This document shows, one piece after another, positions 1 to 6,060 of a DNA stretch of 7,157 nucleotides. A model generated the notes under the pieces. It ran no database searches. It was not told the DNA's origin and was given only the letters and a program-made list of their open reading frames with translations. Origin of the DNA: an uncultured Clostridia bacterium. GTDB taxonomy: Bacteria > Bacillota > Clostridia > Oscillospirales > Oscillospiraceae. The stretch's first letter is position 1, and each line of letters starts with the position of its first letter. The stretch is taken from positions 1 through 7,157 of the forward strand of contig CAMVOG010000123.1 of NCBI GenBank assembly GCA_947169005.1. Reading direction: 5' to 3'. Position numbers and translations under genes: made by a program.

Positions 1-580
1 GGTCCATGATGATGGCGTCGTAGCGGCGGCCCCGGCGGATCTCCCGCTCCACAAATTTCTGGCAATCGTCCACGATCCAGCGGATGGGCCGGTCAGACAG
101 GCCCGAGGCGGCGGCGTTTTCCTTCGCCCAGGCCACCATGCCCTTCGCCGCGTCCACGTGGCAGACGGAGGCTCCCGTAGCGGCGGCGGCCAGGCTCGCG
201 GCCCCCGTGTAGGCAAAGAGATTCAGCACGTTCAGCGGTCTCCCCGCCTTCCGCACCCGGTCCATGATGAAATCCCAGTTCACGGCCTGCTCGGGAAAAA
301 GGCCCGTGTGCTTGAAGTTCATCAGCTTCACGTTGAACTTCAGCTCCCCGTAGGAGACCTGCCAGGCCTCGGGCACCCTGGCCCGGACCCACTTGCCCCC
401 GCCGGAGCGGGAGCGGGCATACTCCGCGTCCGCCCTCTGCCAGCCGGGATCCGTCCGGGGCGTAGACCAGATGGCCTGGGGATCGGGCCGCCGCAGGGTA
501 TAGCTCCCCCAACGCTCCAGCTTTTCACCGTCAGAGCAGTCCAGCAGCTCAAAATCACGCCATTGATCGCTCAGCCACAT
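1..580 (-). CDS. Class I SAM-dependent methyltransferase, partial (C-terminus beyond left edge)
   Basis: This is the first 193 residues of a methyltransferase that leaves the window at base 1, so no stop codon is seen. The start is ATG at 580-578, with a GGAGG five bases upstream and an extended -10 promoter further up. The N-terminus contains GEKLERWG (residues 19-26), then RRPDPQAIW (30-38) and GGGKW (60-64). HTGLFPEQAVNWD (91-103) precedes the SAM-binding glycine motif LNLFAYTGAAS (119-129). The acidic residue that ends strand 2 is in HVDAAKGM (141-148), VDDCQ (170-174) follows, and the window ends inside IIMD, the first residue of an expected DPP motif. From family knowledge this pattern fits the RlmI-related (COG1092-like, Methyltrans_SAM) group that lacks an N-terminal PUA domain. 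These proteins are usually about 280-300 residues long. The substrate is unknown; an RNA base is an inference. The family call is firm, the function is not. Confidence 0.85.
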   Translation of the reverse strand, partial: MWLSDQWRDFELLDCSDGEKLERWGSYTLRRPDPQAIWSTPRTDPGWQRADAEYARSRSGGGKWVRARVPEAWQVSYGELKFNVKLMNFKHTGLFPEQAVNWDFIMDRVRKAGRPLNVLNLFAYTGAASLAAAATGASVCHVDAAKGMVAWAKENAAASGLSDRPIRWIVDDCQKFVEREIRRGRRYDAIIMD

Positions 581-585
581 GGCAG

Positions 586-590
586 CCTCC
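586..590 (-). promoter_or_regulatory. Ribosome binding site for the left methyltransferase
   Basis: GGAGG on the minus strand lies five bases before the ATG at 580-578. It supports this start over the internal Met codons. Confidence 0.75.
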
Positions 591-641
591 GTTTCTCCGT
601 CGTGCCGACAGACAGGGACATACAATAAGCCCTATTTTGAG

Positions 642-671
642 ATTATAGCACAGCATGGCCCTAATCGTCAA
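642..671 (-). promoter_or_regulatory. Sigma-A-type promoter with extended -10 for the left methyltransferase
   Basis: Read on the minus strand there is TTGACG (671-666), an 18-base spacer, and TATAAT (647-642) preceded by TGC, giving the extended TGnTATAAT form. Transcription would start near 635, leaving a leader of about 55 bases before the ATG at 580. The match to consensus is near perfect, so I expect constitutive expression. No obvious operator overlaps it. Confidence 0.75.
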
Positions 672-755
672 TTATTATTTGAGTCTCTCGGCCAAGGGGG
701 CAGGTTTTTCAGATCTTTCCCTCCAAGCCTTCCGAAAGCAAAATAATATCCGGCG

Positions 756-785
756 TTGACGCGGCTTACGATTGTGTGGTAAACT
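756..785 (+). promoter_or_regulatory. Likely promoter for the 807-1481 membrane protein gene
   Basis: TTGACG (756-761) is followed after 18 bases by TAAACT (780-785), which is preceded by TGG and so gives an extended -10. The predicted start of transcription is near 792. That leaves only about 15 bases of leader, just enough for the ribosome binding site before ATG 807. The promoter diverges from the one at 642-671, with about 85 bases of A/T-richer sequence between the two -35 boxes. The -10 is weaker than its divergent partner's, so the call is moderate. Confidence 0.55.
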
Positions 786-793
786 ATCCGCAG

Positions 794-800
794 AGAGGTG
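794..800 (+). promoter_or_regulatory. Ribosome binding site that fixes the start at ATG 807
   Basis: GAGGTG, within AGAGAGGTG, sits six bases before ATG 807. A GTG at 798-800 in the same frame would add three residues, but it is part of this Shine-Dalgarno stretch and is only a few bases from the predicted transcription start. ATG 807 is therefore preferred. Confidence 0.6.
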
Positions 801-806
801 ACGCGC

Positions 807-1481
807 ATGGATAACGAAAAAGAATTGAGCGCCGTGAATGAGGAGGCCCCTCTCTCCGGCTTCGCGCGCTTTGAGGACTGGCTGACCAACAGCTTCTGGT
901 TTCACTATAAATGGTACTTTATTTTGGCCGTATTCGGCGTAACGGTGCTGATCCTGGCCCTGGTGGGCCTGGTCGGACAGGTGGAATACGACTGGCGGGT
1001 CGTCTATGCGCATTACGGACAGGAGGACCCGGCCGCCTGTAAGGAACTCAAATCGCTGCTGGAGGATGCTCTGCCCGAAACGGGGAAGAATCGGCGCGTG
1101 GACGTGGAGCTGATCGACCTGGCTTACGGCGGACCCGCCCCGGGGACAGGCTCCGGCGAATCGGCAGATCTGATGGCGGAAAACGGCGAATACCGGCTCT
1201 ACGCCTTTCTGGAGGATCAAAACTGCTACCTCTATATTCTGGACGCGGATACCTTCAAGCGTTTCTCCGGCCTGGGCTATTTCTCCGACGGGCGTCCGCT
1301 GGGCTCCCTCCCCCGCTATTACGTGGCCACCAACGACGCGCAGGTCAAGCTGCTGAGCGCGAGCGATCCGGCATATTCGGACTATTCGCAGGATTTCCTG
1401 GATGACGTGAATCAGGAATACGCCCAGGAGCATGAGGAGCTGCTGGCCATCGCCCGGGAGACCGTCGGGAAGCTCGGCTGA
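807..1481 (+). CDS. Single-pass membrane protein with extracytoplasmic C-terminal domain, unknown function
   Basis: A 224-residue protein with no family I can name formally. The N-terminal 36 residues are acidic (MDNEKEL) and lead into an aromatic juxtamembrane stretch, WFHYKWYF (31-38). One transmembrane helix follows at about 37-57 (AVFGVTVLILALVGLVG), with no cleavable signal-peptide pattern. The remaining 165 or so residues are probably outside the cell. They contain likely beta strands (DWRVVYAHYG 62-71, RRVDVELIDLAYG 96-108), a Gly/Ser/Pro-rich loop (109-119), YLYILDADTFKRF (141-153) and a charged helical C-terminus (194-224). Two cysteines, at 78 and 140, could form a disulfide if external. 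The helix preceded by a YYKW-like motif, and the later LD motif, remind me of small clostridial membrane proteins that are annotated only as hypothetical. It has its own promoter and converges on the ABC transporter gene. The coding call is firm; the role is unknown. Confidence 0.8.
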   Translation: MDNEKELSAVNEEAPLSGFARFEDWLTNSFWFHYKWYFILAVFGVTVLILALVGLVGQVEYDWRVVYAHYGQEDPAACKELKSLLEDALPETGKNRRVDVELIDLAYGGPAPGTGSGESADLMAENGEYRLYAFLEDQNCYLYILDADTFKRFSGLGYFSDGRPLGSLPRYYVATNDAQVKLLSASDPAYSDYSQDFLDDVNQEYAQEHEELLAIARETVGKLG

Positions 1482-1523
1482 TCGGGCGGCAAATACAGAA
1501 GAAATATACCACATACAGAATGC

Positions 1524-1551
1524 GAGCGGGCGGCCGATTGGCCGCCCGCTC
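1524..1551. terminator. Perfect 12-bp GC hairpin between convergent genes, possible bidirectional terminator
   Basis: GAGCGGGCGGCC (1524-1535) and GGCCGCCCGCTC (1540-1551) pair perfectly around a GATT loop. The hairpin lies 42 bases after the stop codon of the membrane protein and 113 bases beyond the stop of the opposing ABC transporter. The bases that follow are not a T-run on either strand (TATCAATCA on plus, GCATTCTGT on minus), so it is not a textbook intrinsic terminator. It could still terminate weakly, or mark and protect mRNA 3' ends. The left-arm 8-mer CGGGCGGC also occurs at 1483-1490, so an alternative pairing with 1541-1548 is possible. Confidence 0.6.
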
Positions 1552-1560
1552 TATCAATCA

Positions 1561-1641
1561 CTGCTTACGAAAAAGGGGGAAGGGGTTGGATTGGGGAGGG
1601 AATAGAGAAAAATGGAGAATGTGGAAGGGAGACGTAAGCAG
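1561..1641. repeat. 9-bp inverted repeat flanking a purine tract
   Basis: CTGCTTACG (1561-1569) and CGTAAGCAG (1633-1641) are perfect reverse complements separated by 63 bases. In RNA they could close a long-looped stem at the 3' end of the ABC transporter transcript. The GC hairpin lies immediately beyond on that transcript. Two matching 9-mers this close are unlikely to be chance, but the function is unknown. Confidence 0.6.
1569..1632 (+). other. Cytosine-free purine tract with G-quadruplex potential
   Basis: The plus strand has no C for 64 bases, and all but eight of those bases are purines. Within it, GGGGG (1575-1579), GGGG (1582-1585), GGGG (1593-1596) and GGG (1598-1600) are separated by loops of 2, 7 and 1 bases, which meets the usual G3+N1-7 definition of a quadruplex-forming sequence. 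The minus-strand transcript from the ABC transporter gene would read this as a G-free, C-rich pyrimidine run. That is the composition known to favour Rho loading. Either role (G-quadruplex on plus, rut-like site on minus) is inference. Confidence 0.6.
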
Positions 1642-1664
1642 GACCGACCGGAAAGGGAGCGCTG

Positions 1665-4625
1665 TCACTCGGTCCGCAGGGCAATGACGGGGTCCTTTTT
1701 CGCGGCGAGGCGGGAGGGGATCAGCCCGGCGATCATGGTGAGGATCACGCTGATGATGATGAGAATGACGGCTCCGGCAACAGGAAGCTCCGCGTTCAAG
1801 CTGCCGATGCCCGTCAGACTGTGGATGATGGCGTTGATGGGCAGGCAGAGCAGCAGAGTCACGACGATGCCGATGACGCCGGCGCAGAGGCCGACGATCA
1901 GGGTCTCAGCGTTGAAGACGCGGGAAATATCCTTCTTGGAGGCGCCGATGGAGCGGAGGATGCCGATCTCCTTGGTGCGCTCCAGAACGCTGATATAGGT
2001 GATGATGCCGATCATGATGGAGGAAACCACCAGAGAGATGGCCACGAAGGCGATCAGCACATAGGAAATGGCATTGATGATCGTCGTAATGGAGGACATC
2101 ATCAGAGCCACGTAGTCCGTGTAGTGGATCTGCTCCTCCTCCCCCACGCCGGCGTTGTATTCCTCAATGATGCGGGAGATCTCGTCCTTGGCGGCGAAGG
2201 TGGAGGCAAAGAGGCTGATGGAGCTGGGCTGGGCCATATCCACGTAGCCCAGCTTTTTCAGATTCTCCTCATAGGTCGCGTCGGAATAGCTGACGGGCAT
2301 ATAGGCGTCATAGAGTGCGGCGTAATCTGCCGTGGTGAAGGGCTGGGCGTCGAACATGGCGGCAAGCTGGTCCGTGGTATAAGCGCCAAGCTCCGCCTGG
2401 GTCTGCTGGGCGTAAGCCGCCTTCACCTGCTCCGCGATGCCCTGGGCCACATAGGAAAACAGGGTCTCGTCGTCCATATTGGGCAGCATATTGGCGTATT
2501 CGGGATAACGCTCGCTGACCATTGCTTCAACGGTCTCACGGGTCATGCCCTGCATCTGCTGCTCCACAGCGGCGTTCACCGCCTCCTCCGTGGGCTGGGA
2601 TAGCCAGGCCGTGATGATCTCCGCCTTGCGGGCGTTGGTGATCTTTCCAAAATACTGCTTGACCGCCTCGGCCTTTTCCTCGTCGGAGAGCTCCAGCCCC
2701 GCCTCGGAAAGGAAGGGCAGCCCGCTCAGTACGTCGGTGCCCGGGTCCTCAAGTTGGGCGCGGACAAGCGCGCTCTCCTCCCCTGCCCGGATCAGCTTTT
2801 CCTTGAGGGCGTAGGGATAGGCGATGGCGCCGGAGAGCATGCCGGAAACCGCGTCCTCCTTCTGGCGGAGGATGCCGCAAATGGTGAGCTGTGTGCCGTT
2901 ATCAAAGAGGCTTTTCAGCCCCAGCTCCTCGGTGGAAATATCCACCCAGCTGCCGTCGGCGGTCTGCTGATACAGCTCAGAGGCCGCGACCAGGCTGAAT
3001 CGCTTGCCCAGGATCTCCTCATAGCTCCAGCTCTCCAGGTTGGAGGTGTCTACCTTTTTGCCGCTGAAAATGGCGATCATGGTATCGTACATCTGGTCCG
3101 TCCGCTTGAGGCCCAGGGAATACAGCACCAGGTCGCTGACCTCGTTGCGCTCGTTGACGATCAGCACCAGCTCGTTCTCCTTGCTGGGCCAGGAGCCCGC
3201 CAGCACGTCATACTGCTCATAGTAGACGGGATTCAGCAGCTCCCCGTCCTCACCGGGCAGCAGCTCCTCCCAGATCTGCAGGCCGGAGCCGCTGAAGGAG
3301 CTGAAAATATTGATCATGCTGCCCGCCTCGGAGGTGGCCGCGTCCTGCCCGCCGGTCATGTTGGCGAAGAGGGCGTTCCAGAGGGCGGTGAAGTCGGATT
3401 TGATAACCTTCCCGTCCGGGTCCTCGGTAAAGACGTTCAGATCCAGGTCGTAGCTGTAGCGGACGGCGCTGAGGTTTTCCTTCAGCGTTGTCTCGGCCCC
3501 CTCGCCCGCCAGCTCCCGGTCCAGGAAGGCCTTGAAGGCGCCCAGGTCGTTCTTCTGCTTTTCCTGGGAATAAAGGCCGTTCATCATTTCATACATGATC
3601 GGGTTTGTATAGACCGCGTCCCGCTCGTGGGCATTTTCCGCCTGGCGACGCGCCCCCATGAGAGAGGTCATGCGGCTGGTAAGGTCCACAGTCTCGGCCT
3701 GGAGGGTGATGGGATAAGAGGACAGGGTATCCTCCTGCACGCGGTTGATATAATTGTTCACGCCAGTGGAGATGGAGAGGATCAGCGCTATGCCGATGAT
3801 GCCGATGCTCCCGGCAAAGGCGGTGAGGAAGGTCCTCCCCTTCTTGGTCATCAGATTATTCAGAGAAAGAGACACGGCGGTGAAGAAGGACATGGCCTGC
3901 TTCTTCTCCCGCTTCGCGTCCTGGGCGGGCTTCGCCTGCTCCCGGCCGTCAAAGGGATTCGTGTCCCCGATGATCTCCCCGTCCAGGAGGCGGACGATGC
4001 GGCTGGAATAGCGCTCTGCCAGCTCCGGATTGTGGGTGACCATGATGACCAGGCGGTCCCGGGCCACCTCCTTGAGGATCTCCATGACCTGTACGCTGGT
4101 CTCCGTGTCCAGGGCGCCCGTAGGCTCATCCGCCAGAAGGATATCCGGGTCGTTCACCAGGGCGCGGGCAATGGCCACCCGCTGCATCTGCCCGCCGGAC
4201 ATCTGATTCGGCTTCTTTCTGAGCTGGTCCCCCAGACCGACGCGCTCCAGGGCCTCCTTCGCCCGGCGGCGGCGCTCGGTCTTGCTGACGCCGGAGAGGG
4301 TCAGCGCCAGCTCCACGTTGGAAAGCACCGTCTGATGCGGGATCAGATTATAGCTCTGAAACACGAAGCCCACGGAATGGTTGCGGTAGCGGTCCCAATC
4401 CCGATCCTTATAGTCCTTGGTGGAGCGTCCGTTGATGACCAGGTCCCCGGTGGTGTACTGGTCCAGGCCGCCGATGATGTTGAGCAAAGTGGTCTTTCCG
4501 CAGCCGGAGGGGCCCAGCACGGAAACGAATTCATTCTCGCGGAATTGGATGCTGACGCCCTTCAGCGCCTGAACGGTGCTGTCCCCAGCGGCGTAGGTCT
4601 TAACGATATCCTTTAAAACAAGCAT
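1665..4625 (-). CDS. MacB-type ABC transporter, fused ATPase and permease with very large external domain
   Basis: A complete 986-residue half-transporter that should work as a homodimer in the cell membrane. The N-terminal ATPase (about 1-225) has Walker A GPSGCGKTT (38-46), Q-loop Gln90, signature MSGGQ (142-146, Met replacing the usual Leu), Walker B ILLADEP (162-168, catalytic Glu167), GALD (170-173) and His198. A charged linker (225-245) leads to a membrane-proximal helix and TM1 (about 267-287). An external region follows at about 290-850. Then come TM2 (853-876), a cytoplasmic FtsX-type segment ERTKEIGILRSIGASKKDI (882-900), TM3 (906-928) and TM4 (949-970). This is the MacB/LolCDE-like mechanotransmission architecture. 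E. coli MacB has about 648 residues and an external domain of a little over 200; here it is about 560. The start is ATG 4625-4623, with GGAGG six bases upstream. Export of a peptide, drug or envelope component is inferred, and the substrate is unknown. No partner gene or two-component system is adjacent. Confidence 0.95.
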   Translation of the reverse strand: MLVLKDIVKTYAAGDSTVQALKGVSIQFRENEFVSVLGPSGCGKTTLLNIIGGLDQYTTGDLVINGRSTKDYKDRDWDRYRNHSVGFVFQSYNLIPHQTVLSNVELALTLSGVSKTERRRRAKEALERVGLGDQLRKKPNQMSGGQMQRVAIARALVNDPDILLADEPTGALDTETSVQVMEILKEVARDRLVIMVTHNPELAERYSSRIVRLLDGEIIGDTNPFDGREQAKPAQDAKREKKQAMSFFTAVSLSLNNLMTKKGRTFLTAFAGSIGIIGIALILSISTGVNNYINRVQEDTLSSYPITLQAETVDLTSRMTSLMGARRQAENAHERDAVYTNPIMYEMMNGLYSQEKQKNDLGAFKAFLDRELAGEGAETTLKENLSAVRYSYDLDLNVFTEDPDGKVIKSDFTALWNALFANMTGGQDAATSEAGSMINIFSSFSGSGLQIWEELLPGEDGELLNPVYYEQYDVLAGSWPSKENELVLIVNERNEVSDLVLYSLGLKRTDQMYDTMIAIFSGKKVDTSNLESWSYEEILGKRFSLVAASELYQQTADGSWVDISTEELGLKSLFDNGTQLTICGILRQKEDAVSGMLSGAIAYPYALKEKLIRAGEESALVRAQLEDPGTDVLSGLPFLSEAGLELSDEEKAEAVKQYFGKITNARKAEIITAWLSQPTEEAVNAAVEQQMQGMTRETVEAMVSERYPEYANMLPNMDDETLFSYVAQGIAEQVKAAYAQQTQAELGAYTTDQLAAMFDAQPFTTADYAALYDAYMPVSYSDATYEENLKKLGYVDMAQPSSISLFASTFAAKDEISRIIEEYNAGVGEEEQIHYTDYVALMMSSITTIINAISYVLIAFVAISLVVSSIMIGIITYISVLERTKEIGILRSIGASKKDISRVFNAETLIVGLCAGVIGIVVTLLLCLPINAIIHSLTGIGSLNAELPVAGAVILIIISVILTMIAGLIPSRLAAKKDPVIALRTE

Positions 4626-4631
4626 ATGCTG

Positions 4632-4636
4632 CCTCC
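4632..4636 (-). promoter_or_regulatory. Ribosome binding site for the ABC transporter
   Basis: GGAGG on the minus strand lies six bases before ATG 4625-4623. That places the start right at the first residue of the ATPase fold (MLVLKDIVKTY), as expected for MacB-type ATPases. Confidence 0.8.
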
Positions 4637-4654
4637 ATGATTCATTACCGAGCT

Positions 4655-4686
4655 ATTATATAGGAGAAGAACGGGCAAATTATCAA
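4655..4686 (-). promoter_or_regulatory. Candidate promoter for the ABC transporter
   Basis: On the minus strand TTGATA (4686-4681) is followed after 18 bases by TATATA (4662-4657). The overlapping hexamer TATAAT (4660-4655) is a perfect -10 but would need a 20-base spacer. Either way transcription would begin about 20-25 bases before the start codon, close to the ribosome binding site. Confidence 0.5.
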
Positions 4687-4710
4687 CAAACTGTGAACAA
4701 TTCGGCTTGC

Positions 4711-4741
4711 GCGCAATTTATTTGCGCACTTCCATTTTTTT
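4711..4741. promoter_or_regulatory. Small inverted repeat and T-tract between divergent promoters
   Basis: GCGCAA (4711-4716) and TTGCGC (4722-4727) form a perfect 6-bp inverted repeat around five bases. Seven T residues follow at 4735-4741. The element sits between the -35 boxes of the divergent promoters. It could be an operator half-site pair. It could also be a weak terminator-like insulator on the plus strand, but no plus-strand gene lies upstream to be terminated. Short arms make chance possible. Confidence 0.3.
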
Positions 4742-4778
4742 ACTGGGCAAAGTCCGAAATCCTGTGCGTGAATTAAAG

Positions 4779-4807
4779 TTGAAATTGCGGCAGAAATAGT
4801 ATAGAAT
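4779..4807 (+). promoter_or_regulatory. Sigma-A-type promoter for the rRNA methyltransferase-argS unit
   Basis: TTGAAA (4779-4784), a 17-base spacer and TAGAAT (4802-4807) each differ from consensus by a single base. The predicted start of transcription is near 4814, giving a leader of about 25 bases. No riboswitch or T-box structure fits in that leader, so argS does not appear to be T-box controlled from here. Confidence 0.7.
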
Positions 4808-4826
4808 AAGGAGCATCCCAAAGAGC

Positions 4827-4832
4827 GGAGGA
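4827..4832 (+). promoter_or_regulatory. Ribosome binding site for the RlmI-type methyltransferase
   Basis: GGAGGA lies six bases before ATG 4839. It supports this start, which gives the expected N-terminal PUA-like domain at full length. Confidence 0.8.
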
Positions 4833-4838
4833 TCATTC

Positions 4839-6059
4839 ATGCGGGACTTTACCAAAATCATCGTGACCCCCAAGGCGGAGCGGAGCCTGCGCGCCGGGCA
4901 TCCCTGGGTCTACGACGGGGAGCTTACGGCTATAGAGGGTCTCTACGAAAACGGCGACGTCGTAGACGTTTTCAGCCAGAAAGACCGCTACTTAGGCAGC
5001 GGCTTTATCAACGACCACTCCCGCATCCGGGTGCGGCTTCTTTCCCGCAACGCCAATGACCGCTTCGACGAGGGCTTCTGGACCCGCCGCCTCCGCTATG
5101 CCCTGGACTACCGCCGGGCGGTGATGGGGCCGGAGGACTACGCCTGCTGCCGCCTCATCTTCGGGGAGGCGGACGGCCTGCCCGGGCTGACGGTGGACCG
5201 CTTCGGCCCCGTGCTGGTGGCCCAGGTGCTGAGCCTGGGCATCGAGCGGCGGAAGGAGCTGATCTTCAACACGCTGCTGGCGCTTTTGCGGGAGCAGGGC
5301 GAGGAGATCACGGCTCTCTATGAGCGCAGCGAGGCCTCCCTGCGGGACAAGGAGGGGCTGGAACGGAAAAAGGGCTTCTTCACTTACGTGGGGAGCGAGC
5401 CGCCCTCCGGCCACGTGGAGATCGTGGAAAACGGGCTGCGCATCGACGTAGACTACGTCGAGGGGCAGAAAACCGGCTGGTTCCTGGACCAGAAATACAA
5501 CCGACTGGCTATCCGCCGCCTGGCGGAGGGCCGTCGGGTGCTGGACTGCTTCACCCACACGGGCGCCTTCGCCCTGAACGCGGCGGTGGCCGGGGCCGAA
5601 AGGGTCACGGCGGTGGACGTTTCCTCCGACGCTCTGGAGCAGGCAAAGCGCAACGCCGAACTGAACGGGCTCGGGGACCGAATCGACTTCGTGAAGGCGG
5701 ACGTCTTCGACCTTTTGACGGAAAAGGCCAACGGAGGCAAGGGCGACTGGGATTTCATCATTCTGGACCCACCCGCTTTTACCAAGAGCAGCGGCACCGT
5801 GAAAAACGCCATCCGGGGCTATAAGGAGATCAATCTGAAGGCCATGAAGCTGCTGCCCCGGGGCGGATACCTCGCCACCTGCTCCTGCTCTCATTTCATG
5901 ACGGACGAGCTCTTCCGGCAGATGCTGCGGGACGCGGCGGCGGACGCCGCAGTCTCCCTGCGGCAGATCGAGGCCAGGCAGCAGGCCCCGGACCATCCCA
6001 TTCTCTGGAACGTGCCGGAGACGGAATATTTGAAATTCTACATCTTCCAGGTTGTATAG
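4839..6059 (+). CDS. rlmI: RlmI-type 23S rRNA 5-methylcytosine methyltransferase
   Basis: A complete 406-residue protein, close to the 396 residues of E. coli RlmI, which methylates C1962 of 23S rRNA using SAM. The N-terminal PUA-like RNA-binding domain (about 1-75) carries GHPWVYDGEL (20-29) and GSGFINDHSRIRVRLLS (53-69). A middle alpha/beta domain (about 76-200) contains FGEADGLPGLTVDRF (108-122). The catalytic Rossmann domain starts with GQKTGWFLDQKYNR (209-222). It has the SAM motif VLDCFTHTGAFALNAA (234-249), the acidic residue in AVDVS (258-262), DPPAF (310-314) and the cysteine-bearing motif TCSCSHF (347-353), which is expected to hold the catalytic Cys. All key motifs are intact. The gene leads a probable two-gene unit with argS, 16 bases downstream. 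The family call is strong; the exact target base is inferred from RlmI, and the symbol should be read as homology. Confidence 0.9.
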   Translation: MRDFTKIIVTPKAERSLRAGHPWVYDGELTAIEGLYENGDVVDVFSQKDRYLGSGFINDHSRIRVRLLSRNANDRFDEGFWTRRLRYALDYRRAVMGPEDYACCRLIFGEADGLPGLTVDRFGPVLVAQVLSLGIERRKELIFNTLLALLREQGEEITALYERSEASLRDKEGLERKKGFFTYVGSEPPSGHVEIVENGLRIDVDYVEGQKTGWFLDQKYNRLAIRRLAEGRRVLDCFTHTGAFALNAAVAGAERVTAVDVSSDALEQAKRNAELNGLGDRIDFVKADVFDLLTEKANGGKGDWDFIILDPPAFTKSSGTVKNAIRGYKEINLKAMKLLPRGGYLATCSCSHFMTDELFRQMLRDAAADAAVSLRQIEARQQAPDHPILWNVPETEYLKFYIFQVV

Positions 6060-6060
6060 T

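Noticed and set aside
158..628. Plus-strand frame and overlapping minus-strand frames across the left methyltransferase
   Set aside because: The minus-strand frame starting at 580 carries the SAM-binding motif and family sequence and remains open to the window edge. The others are Arg/Gly/Pro-rich shadows.
798..806. GTG at 798 as the start of the membrane protein
   Set aside because: This GTG is part of the Shine-Dalgarno stretch for ATG 807 and lies too close to the predicted transcription start to have its own ribosome binding site.
675..1514. 279-codon minus-strand frame opposite the membrane protein gene
   Set aside because: The plus strand has a promoter, a ribosome binding site and a convincing transmembrane helix. 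The minus frame has no ribosome binding site and would begin inside the terminator region.
1612..1998. 128-codon plus-strand frame beginning in the purine tract
   Set aside because: It is antisense to the transporter C-terminus, and the translation is Met/Arg-rich with no domain.
2754..4616. 620-codon open frame on the plus strand, opposite the ABC transporter
   Set aside because: It is antisense to a protein with complete Walker A, signature and Walker B motifs. The translation is low-complexity (rich in G, H, Q, L, V) with no recognisable domain, as expected from GC-rich third positions on the real strand.
4814..4838. T-box or other riboswitch controlling the argS unit
   Set aside because: The predicted leader is only about 25 bases, and the region upstream shows no T-box or terminator/antiterminator pair.
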